From WS-11 sp035275545 (GTDB taxonomy: Bacteria; Eisenbacteria; RBG-16-71-46), in assembly GCA_035275545.1 (NCBI GenBank), contig DATEMP010000005.1:1-7147 (forward strand): a stretch of DNA of 7,147 nucleotides, given 5' to 3'. Made by a program: the position numbers and the translations under genes. The first letter of the stretch is position 1; the number at the start of each line of letters is the position of its first letter. Positions 1 to 5,847 of the stretch are shown one piece after another. Under the pieces are notes generated by a model. That model made no database searches. It saw only the letters and a program-made list of their open reading frames with translations, and was not told the origin of the DNA.

Positions 1-51
1 GAGGCGCACGCCCGCGCCACCTGCGATCAGGACACCGAGGGTGGTCGGCAT
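1..51 (-). CDS. Probable nucleotidyltransferase (MobA-like / NTP-transferase), N-terminal fragment
   Basis: Only the first 17 codons lie in the window. They read MPTTLGVLIAGGAGVRL and run off the left edge. The pattern of a short hydrophobic beta strand followed by AGGxGxRL matches the nucleotide-binding loop at the N terminus of GT-A-fold nucleotidyltransferases (MobA-like molybdenum cofactor guanylyltransferases and sugar-phosphate NTP transferases). In those families this loop holds the NTP phosphates. The ATG (49-51, read on the minus strand) shares its first base with the TGA stop of the dehydrogenase upstream, giving TGATG. This implies translational coupling in one transcript, and no separate Shine-Dalgarno is evident. 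Which nucleotide or acceptor is used cannot be said from 17 residues. The family call rests on one motif and is moderate at best. Confidence 0.5.
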   Translation of the reverse strand, partial: MPTTLGVLIAGGAGVRL

Positions 52-1043
52 CAGTAGCCCGCGCGCTTGTCGACCACGTTCTCGAGCGGCTCGCCGGCGA
101 GCCAGCGGCGCAGGTTCGCCGCGAACAGCTCGCAGGTGCGCTCCCAGAAGCGGGGACCGAAGCCCGAGACGTGGGGTGTGACGAGCACCTGCGGCATGGA
201 CCAGAGCGGGCTCGCGGCGTCGAGCGGCTCCTTCTGGAACACGTCGAGGGCCGCGCCCGCGATGCGGCCCGCGGCCAGCGCATCGACCAGCGCGGGCTCG
301 TCGATCAGGGCGCCACGTCCCAGGTTGACGACCCGGGCGTGGGGCCGGAGCCGCGCCAGCTCGGCGGACCCGATCAGGCCGTGGGTCTCGGGGGTGAGGG
401 GTGCGGCGAGCACCAGCCAGTCGCAGCGCTCGAGCATCTCCGGCAGGCGCTCGGGCCCCCACTGGAGGTCGGCGGGCGAAGGCTCCGCGGCCGGATGCCG
501 CCGCACCGCGATGACGCGCATGCCGAGCGCGCGGGCACGCTCGGTGAGTGCCCGGCCCACGGCGCCGAACCCGACCAGGCCGAGCGTCGCCCCCGCGAGC
601 TGGTCGATCGGCGGCGCATCACCCCATTGCTCCGCCGCCGTCCATTGGCGGCGCAGCTGCGCATCGCGCGCCAGGTGGAGCTTGCGAGCGAGCGTCAGCA
701 TGACGCCCAGCGCGTGCTCGGACATCGAGACTGCGTGCAGCCCGCGCGCGTTCGTGACGATCACCGCGCTCTCGACCAGCGCCGGGAAGAGCTGCGAGCC
801 GACGCCCGCGGCGGTGAGCTGGATCCATCGCAGCCGCCCGGCCGAGGCGAAGTTGTCGCGCTTCACCGCCCATCCCAGCACGATGTCGGCGGACGGGATC
901 AGCCGGTCGACCTCGGCGCGGTCGGCCGGCGACGTGAAGCGCACCGCCGGGAACTCCCCGGCGAGCGCTTTCATCCGCTCGGGCGGCATGTTCCAGATGC
1001 CGTCGTCGTAGCGCACGAACTCCAGCACGCACAGGTCGCTCAC
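51..1043 (-). CDS. D-2-hydroxyacid dehydrogenase (glyoxylate/hydroxypyruvate reductase-like, possibly NADPH-preferring)
   Basis: A 330-residue protein, normal length for the family, which reversibly reduces 2-oxoacids to D-2-hydroxyacids in the cytoplasm. The dinucleotide-binding motif GLVGFGAVGRAL has glycines at 158, 160 and 163. The catalytic triad is visible: Arg243 in NLGRGALID, Glu272 in FQKEPL and His291 in TPHVSG. The second Rossmann strand ends in VIAVRRHP (Arg181-Arg182), where NAD-dependent members normally carry Asp. As in NADPH-using GhrA/GRHPR-type enzymes this suggests NADP(H), by inference. The C terminus ENVVDKRAGY is typical of one subgroup. I chose the GTG at 1041-1043 because homology-like sequence (LCVLEFVRYDDG) begins right after it; the frame stays open to 1325 but that part is low-complexity. 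No clear Shine-Dalgarno precedes it. The first in-frame ATG would be Met19, which would cut the first strand. The true substrate is unknown. Confidence 0.9.
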   Translation of the reverse strand: MSDLCVLEFVRYDDGIWNMPPERMKALAGEFPAVRFTSPADRAEVDRLIPSADIVLGWAVKRDNFASAGRLRWIQLTAAGVGSQLFPALVESAVIVTNARGLHAVSMSEHALGVMLTLARKLHLARDAQLRRQWTAAEQWGDAPPIDQLAGATLGLVGFGAVGRALTERARALGMRVIAVRRHPAAEPSPADLQWGPERLPEMLERCDWLVLAAPLTPETHGLIGSAELARLRPHARVVNLGRGALIDEPALVDALAAGRIAGAALDVFQKEPLDAASPLWSMPQVLVTPHVSGFGPRFWERTCELFAANLRRWLAGEPLENVVDKRAGY

Positions 1044-1090
1044 GCCGGCATCGTGCCATAGAGCACGTCGCGGCGCAGCGCAGGGCTGGG

Positions 1091-1120
1091 GCCCGGGGGG
1101 CACTTGCGTGGCCTCCGGGC
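1091..1120. repeat. 30-nt imperfect inverted repeat in the divergent intergenic region
   Basis: The 13-nt arms 1091-1103 and 1108-1120 are near-complementary around a TTGC loop (1104-1107). Eleven positions pair by Watson-Crick, one is a G-T wobble and one is a mismatch. It lies about 50 bp from the GTG of the minus-strand dehydrogenase and about 60 bp from the ATG of the plus-strand barrel gene, so it is in the promoter/leader space of both. It could be a dyad operator or a leader hairpin. There is no T-run on either side to make it a terminator. I see no convincing -35/-10 pair for either gene in 1044-1179. In DNA this GC-rich some self-complementarity is expected by chance. Confidence 0.45.
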
Positions 1121-1179
1121 CATGGCTACTCTCACGCGACCTTTTGCCCACATTCCGACCAGGAGACCGTCGACCGCAC

Positions 1180-2085
1180 ATGCGTCCGCGCATCGCGTTG
1201 TCCGCCGCAGGGCTCGCCGCCGTCGCGTTGCTTACCCTGGCCGCCACGGCGTCGGCCGGCCCCTGGGGCCTGTCGCGCGGCGAATGGTTCGCGAGCGTCG
1301 AGGGCAGCACGTTCACCGCGAACACCTACCACCTCGACGACGGGTCGCGGGTAGACCTCGGCAGCCTGATCGTGGAATCGCGCGCGCTGGCGCTCTCCGG
1401 CGAGTTCGGCTGGAAGAGGCACATGACGCTCGCCTTCCGGCTGCCGGCGATGAGCGTGACCGAGCGCTTCGGGCAGTTCCAGGCCACCTCGACGGGATTC
1501 CAGAACGTCGGCCTGGGCCTGCGTTACAACCTGAAGAACGCCGCCTCCGCGCTGGCGGTCGAGCTCGACTGGGAAGCGCCGGCCGGATACAACCGGCGCC
1601 TCAGCACGCTCGGCGACGGCCTTCAGACGCTGACGCTGAACGCCGCCGCGGGCGGCGGGCTCATGGGCCGCGGCTTCCTGCAGGGCTCGATCGGCTACGC
1701 CTACCGCTACCTGGGAATCGGCAAGCGCGACAAGGGCCCGGTCCCCGCGGGCGAGACACACACCGCCAAGTTCACCTGGGCCGATCGCGTGGTGGCGAGC
1801 GCCGACCTCGGATACTGGGCGGGGCCGTCGCTGCTCGTGGGCGGCCGATACCGGGGCTCGCTCACGGTCGCGAACGGGCCGTTTGCGGCCGAGACCGACG
1901 TCCATCTCGTGGGACCGGTGCTGCTCTACCGGGTGGACGACCGGATCGACATGTTTGCCGGCTCGTGGACCACCGCCAAGGGGACGAACACGCTCCACTA
2001 CGATCAGATCTACGCGGGCGTTTCGTTCCACAACACCAAGCTCAATCGCCTTCAGGGCTTCCTGGGCGGAAAGCAATCGCCCTAG
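1180..2085 (+). CDS. Secreted, probably outer-membrane beta-barrel protein of unknown function
   Basis: A 301-residue protein starting at the ATG at 1180. An AGGAGA lies at 1161-1166 (13-nt spacer, rather long). The start is fixed by the signal peptide: basic RPR, a hydrophobic stretch at about residues 5-23, then ATASA with likely cleavage after Ala26, leaving GPWGLSRGEWF. An in-frame GTG at 1108 would put 24 polar residues before the signal and is unlikely. The mature part has no hydrophobic helices. It is rich in Gly, Tyr, Trp and short amphipathic segments alternating polar and apolar residues (for example VGLGLRYNL, SIGYAYRYLG, LLVGGRYRGSL, DQIYAGVSF). This is the look of an outer-membrane barrel such as the poorly characterised MetA-pathway/transporter-like families. 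The strand ending in YAGVSF resembles a barrel terminal strand with a Phe end, followed by about 17 extra residues (HNTKLNRLQGFLGGKQSP). It precedes the ABC genes by 51 bp on the same strand. I do not recognise a specific family. Confidence 0.75.
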   Translation: MRPRIALSAAGLAAVALLTLAATASAGPWGLSRGEWFASVEGSTFTANTYHLDDGSRVDLGSLIVESRALALSGEFGWKRHMTLAFRLPAMSVTERFGQFQATSTGFQNVGLGLRYNLKNAASALAVELDWEAPAGYNRRLSTLGDGLQTLTLNAAAGGGLMGRGFLQGSIGYAYRYLGIGKRDKGPVPAGETHTAKFTWADRVVASADLGYWAGPSLLVGGRYRGSLTVANGPFAAETDVHLVGPVLLYRVDDRIDMFAGSWTTAKGTNTLHYDQIYAGVSFHNTKLNRLQGFLGGKQSP

Positions 2086-2094
2086 CACGGGCTC

Positions 2095-2118
2095 CCGGTT
2101 CCTGACCGGCCGCGCCGG
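2095..2118 (+). repeat. Two mutually exclusive short hairpins before the first ABC gene
   Basis: CCGGT (2095-2099) can pair with ACCGG (2105-2109) over a TCCTG loop. Alternatively CCGGC (2106-2110) pairs with GCCGG (2114-2118) over a CGC loop. The two stems share 2106-2109, so only one can form at a time. They sit just upstream of the Shine-Dalgarno at 2124-2130. Neither is followed by T residues, so this is not a terminator and co-transcription with the barrel gene remains plausible. Five-bp GC stems are common by chance here. Confidence 0.3.
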
Positions 2119-2123
2119 GTCTC

Positions 2124-2139
2124 GGGGAGGACACCCATC
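2124..2139 (+). promoter_or_regulatory. Shine-Dalgarno and apparent ATC initiation codon of the first ABC gene
   Basis: GGGGAGG at 2124-2130 is followed by a six-base spacer and ATC at 2137-2139, ideal ribosome-binding geometry. Between the in-frame TAG at 2083-2085 and the GTG at 2215 this frame has no ATG, GTG or TTG. The protein family needs an N-terminal elbow helix beginning at about this point (RDLFARLLPYL follows). ATC is therefore the best-supported start. The CTG codon at 2146 is the main alternative, but it is 15 bases from the Shine-Dalgarno. Confidence 0.6.
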
Positions 2140-3912
2140 CGCGACCTGTTCGCCCGCCTCCTGCCGTACCTCGCGCGCTACCGCCGGGGCCTGCTCCTGG
2201 GCACGGCGTGCGTCGTGCTCACGAACGCCGTCGCGCTCACCCAGCCCCACGTCCTCAAGCTGGCGGTCGACGATCTCTATCGCGGCGTGACGTCCGGCAA
2301 GCTCGCGCGCTACGCGATCATCCTGCTCCTGATCGCGCTGGTCGGCGGCGCGTTCAAGTTCCTCATGCGGCACTTCATCATCGGGATCTCGCGGCATCTC
2401 GAGTACGACCTGCGCAACGACCTCTTCGCCCACCTCCAGAAGCTGCCGCTCGAGTACTACCAGCGCACGCGCACCGGCGAGATCATGTCGCGGGCGACCA
2501 ACGACCTCTCCGCGGTGCGCATGATGCTGGGCCCCGGCATCATGTACATGGTGAACACGGTCACCGTGGCGGTCGTCTCGGTGGCCTGCATGCTGGCGAT
2601 CAGCCCGCGCCTCACCTTCTACACGCTGCTGCCGCTCCCGCTGGTCTCGCTGACCGTGTGGTTCTTCGGCGACCGCATCCACCGCCGTTTCGAGCAGATC
2701 CAGGCGCAGTTCGCCGACATCTCGGCGCGCGTCCAGGAGAACCTCTCGGGCGTGCGCGTCATCCGCGCGTTCACGCGCGAGGCGCGCGAGGTCGAGGTGT
2801 TCCGGGGCATGAACCACGAGTACCTGCTCCGCAACCGGCAGCTCATCCACGTGTGGGGCGTGTTCTATCCGCTGCTCGGGTTCCTGTCGGGCGTCGCCGC
2901 ACTCCTGGCGCTCTACCTGGGCGGCCGCGAGGTGGTCCTCGGGCACATCAGCCTCGGGTCGTTCGTCGCGTTCACGGTCTATCTGGCGATGCTCAACTGG
3001 CCGGTGGTCGCGCTGGGCTGGGTCATCAATCTCTTCCAGCGCGGCATGGCCTCGTTCCGGCGGCTGGCCGAGATCCTCGACGTCGTGCCCTCGATCCAGA
3101 GTCCCGCACGCGGATACCGCCCCGGGGACCGCAATGGCGCGGACGGCGACGGGCGCGGGCGCGGCGCTCAGATCGAGATCCGCCGCCTCACCTTCCGCTA
3201 TCCCGGCGCCGAAGCGCCGGCGCTGCGCGATCTCTCGCTGGTGGTGCCCGCCGGGCACACGGTGGCCCTGGTGGGACGCACGGGCGCCGGCAAGAGCACG
3301 GTGCTGGCACTCCTCCCGCGGCTGTTCGACCCGCCTCCGGGCACGGTGCTGGTGGACGGCGTCGACGTGCGCGACTGGGACCTGCACGCGCTCCGGGCGC
3401 GGCTCGCGATCGTGCCCCAGGACACGTTCCTGTTCTCGGCGACGGTCGCGGAGAACATCGGCTACGGCGTCGCCGAGGGTCCCCGCGATCAGATCGAGCG
3501 CGCCGCGCGCATCGCCCGCCTGGACGGCGACGTGCAGCGCTTCCCGGCGGGCTACGACACGCTGGTGGGCGAGCGCGGCATCACGCTCTCCGGAGGGCAG
3601 CGCCAGCGCACGGCGATCGCCCGCGCCCTGATGCGCGACGCGCCGGTGATGTTGCTCGACGACTGCCTGTCGAGCGTCGACGCCGACACCGAGGAGGCGA
3701 TCCTCGCCGGGCTCCGCGGCGAGATGCGGCGCCGCACGACGCTCATGGTCTCGCACCGGGTGAGCGCGGTGCGCGACGCGGACCTGATCGTGGTGCTCGA
3801 GGACGGCGCGGCGGTCGAGCGGGGCACGCACGACGCGCTGCTCGCGCTGGGCGGCCGGTACGCGGAGCTCCACCGCCTGCAGCAGATCGAGGCGGAGCTG
3901 GAGGCGTCGTGA
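2137..3912 (+). CDS. Heterodimeric ABC exporter subunit 1, TMD-NBD half-transporter with degenerate catalytic site
   Basis: With the ATC start it has 591 residues, the usual length of a type IV ABC half-exporter. Residues 1-17 form the elbow helix. Six membrane helices follow at roughly 18-43, 58-80, 130-153, 157-178, 235-262 and 268-295, then a Gly/Asp-rich linker near 325-345. The ATPase domain shows A-loop Tyr355, Walker A GRTGAGKST (Lys386), Q-loop Gln428, a GERG X-loop, canonical signature LSGGQ (484-488), Walker B VMLLDD (504-509), D-loop SSVD and switch His540. Position 509, normally the catalytic Glu, is Asp (LLDDCLSSVD). That substitution is established for the degenerate subunit of heterodimeric exporters such as TM287/288 and BmrCD. 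The gene overlaps the next ABC gene by GTGA, so the two products are almost certainly partners. It resembles the MdlA/YheI group. The substrate (drug, lipid or peptide) cannot be read from sequence. Confidence 0.93.
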   Translation: MRDLFARLLPYLARYRRGLLLGTACVVLTNAVALTQPHVLKLAVDDLYRGVTSGKLARYAIILLLIALVGGAFKFLMRHFIIGISRHLEYDLRNDLFAHLQKLPLEYYQRTRTGEIMSRATNDLSAVRMMLGPGIMYMVNTVTVAVVSVACMLAISPRLTFYTLLPLPLVSLTVWFFGDRIHRRFEQIQAQFADISARVQENLSGVRVIRAFTREAREVEVFRGMNHEYLLRNRQLIHVWGVFYPLLGFLSGVAALLALYLGGREVVLGHISLGSFVAFTVYLAMLNWPVVALGWVINLFQRGMASFRRLAEILDVVPSIQSPARGYRPGDRNGADGDGRGRGAQIEIRRLTFRYPGAEAPALRDLSLVVPAGHTVALVGRTGAGKSTVLALLPRLFDPPPGTVLVDGVDVRDWDLHALRARLAIVPQDTFLFSATVAENIGYGVAEGPRDQIERAARIARLDGDVQRFPAGYDTLVGERGITLSGGQRQRTAIARALMRDAPVMLLDDCLSSVDADTEEAILAGLRGEMRRRTTLMVSHRVSAVRDADLIVVLEDGAAVERGTHDALLALGGRYAELHRLQQIEAELEAS

Positions 3913-5795
3913 GCCCGCACGAAGAGGACGTCCTCGGCCGCGCCTACGACCACCGGCTCATGCGCCGGCTCATGGGCTACCTGCGGCCCTACCGGGGCCG
4001 GGTGCTGGCGGCGGTGGCGGTGGTGGTGCTGGACGCGGTCGTCCAGCTCGCCGGCCCCTGGCTCACGATGCAGGCGATCGACAACGGCATCCGCCATCGC
4101 GACCTGGGCCACCTCGACCGCGTGGCGATCCTCTACCTGGCGGTGCTGCTGATCGGCTTCGGACTCGGCTACCTCCAGACCCAGATCATGCAGAGCGTCG
4201 GCCAGCGCGTCATGATGGACCTGCGCATGGCGCTGTTCCGCCACCTGCAGCGCCTGCCGGTGTCGTTCTTCGACCGGAACCCGGTGGGCCGCTTGCTGAC
4301 GCGGGTCACCAACGACGTCGACGTGCTCAACGAGCTCTTCACCGCCGGCGTGGTGGCGATCTTCGGCGACCTGTTCACGCTGCTCGGCATCCTGATCGCG
4401 ATGTCGCAGATCAACGCCGAGCTCATGGGCGTGGCGTTCTCGGTGCTGCCGCTCATCCTGATCGTCACGCTCACGTTCCGGGTCAAGGTGCGGCGTTCCT
4501 TCCGCGACATCCGCACCCGGCTCGCCCGGCTCAACGCGTTCCTGAACGAGAACCTGACCGGGATGAGCACCGTGCAGGTGCTCGATCGCGAGCCGCGCAA
4601 CTTCGAGGCGTTCCGCGGCATCAACGCCGGGCACCGCGACGCCCACCTCCAGACCGTGTTCTACCACGCGATGTTCTTCCCGATGCTCGAGCTCATCGGC
4701 GCGATCGCGGTCTCGCTCATCGTCTGGTACGGCGGCCGCCAGGTCATGTGGACCGGGATCACGCTCGGCACCCTGGTGGCGTTCATCCAGTACACGCAGC
4801 GGTTCTTCCGGCCGATCTCGGACCTGAGCGAGAAGTACAACATCCTCCAGCAGGCGATGGCGTCGGCGGAGCGCATCTTCGACCTGCTCGATACGCCGGC
4901 GGACTCCACGGCGCCTGCGCTGGAGCCGGAGGTTGCCATGGCGGGCGGTCCTCCCTCCTTGGACGGGGGGTTCCGTGGGCACGTGGAGTTCGACCGGGTG
5001 TGGTTCGCCTACTCGGGGGAGGAGTGGGTGCTGCGTGACGTGTCGTTCTCGCTGGCGCCCGGGGAGCGGGTGGCCCTGGTCGGGGCGACCGGATCGGGGA
5101 AGACCACGATCGCCAGCCTGCTCATGGGGTTCTATCGGCCCCAGTCCGGCACCATCCGGGTGGACGGCCGGCCGCTCGAGGACTGGGACCTCCACGCCCT
5201 CCGGCGTCACGTGGGGCTCGTGCTGCAGGACGTGTTCCTGTTCTCGGGGACGATCGCCGGCAACCTCCGGCTCGGCGACGACCGCCTGAGCGACGAGACC
5301 CTCGAGCGCGCGGCGCGCGAGGTGCACGCGCACGAGTTCGTCTCGCGTCTCGAGGGCGGCTACCGGGCGGTGGTCCGGGAGCGCGGGGCGACCCTCTCGG
5401 CCGGGCAGCGGCAGCTCCTCGCGTTCGCCCGGGCGCTCGCCTGCGACCCCCGGCTGCTGGTGCTGGACGAGGCGACTTCGAGCGTCGACACCCATACCGA
5501 GACGCTGCTCCAGGAAGCGGTCGAGCGCCTGATGCAGGACCGCGCGTGCCTGGTCATCGCCCACCGCCTGTCCACGATCCAGGACGTGGACCGGATCGTG
5601 GTCCTGCATCACGGGCGGGTGCGCGAGACCGGCACCCATGCCGAGCTGCTGGCCCTGGGCGGGATCTACGACCGGCTCTACCGGCTCCAGTTCATGAGCC
5701 CGACTCGTCCGTCCTCCGGCCACGGGTCCGGGAGCAATGGCGCACTAAGCCCGCCCGATTCACAAATCGTTGACACCCGTATAGAGTTGGCATAG
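3909..5795 (+). CDS. Heterodimeric ABC exporter subunit 2, TMD-NBD half-transporter with consensus Walker B and variant LSAGQ signature
   Basis: A 628-residue partner of the preceding subunit. It starts at a GTG within GTGA (4-nt overlap with the upstream stop), with GGAGG at 3900-3904 close before it. Membrane helices lie near 31-52, 72-92, 146-166, 169-190, 250-275 and 284-305. The intracellular loop FFDRNPVGRLLTRVTNDVD is typical of the family. The ATPase domain has A-loop Tyr368, Walker A GATGSGKTT (Lys398), Q-loop Gln440, X-loop RERG, signature LSAGQ (496-500), Walker B LLVLDE with catalytic Glu521, D-loop SSVD and His552. The consensus ATP site would pair these Walker motifs with LSGGQ of subunit 1. 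The variant LSAGQ faces the degenerate site. Two oddities stand out. Glycine codon use changes from almost all GGC in the membrane domain to mostly GGG after about 4930. A Ser/Gly/Pro-rich tail of about 31 residues after the last family-like helix overlaps the next promoter. MdlB/BmrD-like; substrate unknown. Confidence 0.93.
   Translation: MSPHEEDVLGRAYDHRLMRRLMGYLRPYRGRVLAAVAVVVLDAVVQLAGPWLTMQAIDNGIRHRDLGHLDRVAILYLAVLLIGFGLGYLQTQIMQSVGQRVMMDLRMALFRHLQRLPVSFFDRNPVGRLLTRVTNDVDVLNELFTAGVVAIFGDLFTLLGILIAMSQINAELMGVAFSVLPLILIVTLTFRVKVRRSFRDIRTRLARLNAFLNENLTGMSTVQVLDREPRNFEAFRGINAGHRDAHLQTVFYHAMFFPMLELIGAIAVSLIVWYGGRQVMWTGITLGTLVAFIQYTQRFFRPISDLSEKYNILQQAMASAERIFDLLDTPADSTAPALEPEVAMAGGPPSLDGGFRGHVEFDRVWFAYSGEEWVLRDVSFSLAPGERVALVGATGSGKTTIASLLMGFYRPQSGTIRVDGRPLEDWDLHALRRHVGLVLQDVFLFSGTIAGNLRLGDDRLSDETLERAAREVHAHEFVSRLEGGYRAVVRERGATLSAGQRQLLAFARALACDPRLLVLDEATSSVDTHTETLLQEAVERLMQDRACLVIAHRLSTIQDVDRIVVLHHGRVRETGTHAELLALGGIYDRLYRLQFMSPTRPSSGHGSGSNGALSPPDSQIVDTRIELA
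5756..5769. promoter_or_regulatory. Candidate operator: perfect 5-4-5 inverted repeat abutting the -35 box
   Basis: CGATT-CACA-AATCG is a perfect dyad at 5756-5769, ending one base before TTGACA (5770). It sits in a locally AT-rich island in otherwise GC-rich DNA, just upstream of the XRE-cupin gene. Small dyads next to the core promoter are typical sites for XRE-family dimers, so autoregulation is a reasonable inference. A second small dyad lies at 5798-5807. No binding has been shown, and a 14-bp dyad with 5-bp arms can occur by chance. Confidence 0.4.
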
Positions 5796-5798
5796 CCT
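5770..5798 (+). promoter_or_regulatory. Sigma-70-type promoter of the XRE-cupin gene
   Basis: A perfect -35 hexamer TTGACA (5770-5775) is followed by a 17-bp spacer and a weak -10, TAGCCT (5793-5798; three of six consensus bases). The predicted transcript would start near 5805, giving a leader of about 43 nt before the ATG at 5848. The promoter lies within the last codons of the second ABC gene, whose TAG stop (5793-5795) is the first half of the -10. The strong -35 and poor -10 suit a regulated promoter. Confidence 0.6.
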
Positions 5799-5807
5799 AG
5801 AAGTCTA
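5798..5807. promoter_or_regulatory. Small dyad at the predicted transcription start
   Basis: TAGA-AG-TCTA (5798-5807) is a perfect 4-2-4 inverted repeat that overlaps the end of the -10 and the predicted start point. It could be a second operator half-pair for the XRE regulator encoded just downstream. Its arms are short and its sequence is unrelated to the 5756-5769 dyad, so confidence is low. Confidence 0.2.
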
Positions 5808-5847
5808 CGCGACCCCTTCTGAACCCTCACATCTCGCGGAGGTCCCC

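Noticed and set aside
1040..1051. Three-codon minus-strand mini-ORF (ATG CCG GCG TGA) whose stop overlaps the dehydrogenase GTG
   Set aside because: No Shine-Dalgarno for it, and a three-codon frame is easily produced by chance. I cannot separate it from noise.
1108..1179. Earlier GTG start for the barrel protein
   Set aside because: It would bury the signal peptide behind 24 polar residues and lies within the intergenic hairpin. ATG 1180 gives a classical signal peptide.
2083..2136. TAG read-through joining the barrel gene to the ABC gene, since both are in the same frame with no other stop between
   Set aside because: The join would place a secreted barrel before a cytoplasmic elbow helix, which makes no topological sense. 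A good Shine-Dalgarno at 2124-2130 supports separate initiation.
2215..2217. GTG 2215 as the start of the first ABC subunit
   Set aside because: It would remove the elbow helix and the start of membrane helix 1, which are conserved in the family, and it has no Shine-Dalgarno.
1132..3873. Very long open frame on the minus strand (913 codons)
   Set aside because: It lies opposite the barrel and ABC genes. Its product is an Arg/His/Glu/Ala-rich sequence with no domain or motif, the usual antisense shadow of genes with G/C third positions.
2208..3908. Upstream extension of the second ABC reading frame, suggesting a giant 1195-residue protein
   Set aside because: This part overlaps the first ABC gene in another frame and translates to an Arg/Pro-rich sequence. 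The real protein starts at GTG 3909, where family-like sequence begins.
3552..5723. Long open frame on the minus strand (723 codons)
   Set aside because: Opposite both ABC genes, low-complexity charged composition, no recognisable motif. The plus strand has all ABC motifs in the right order.
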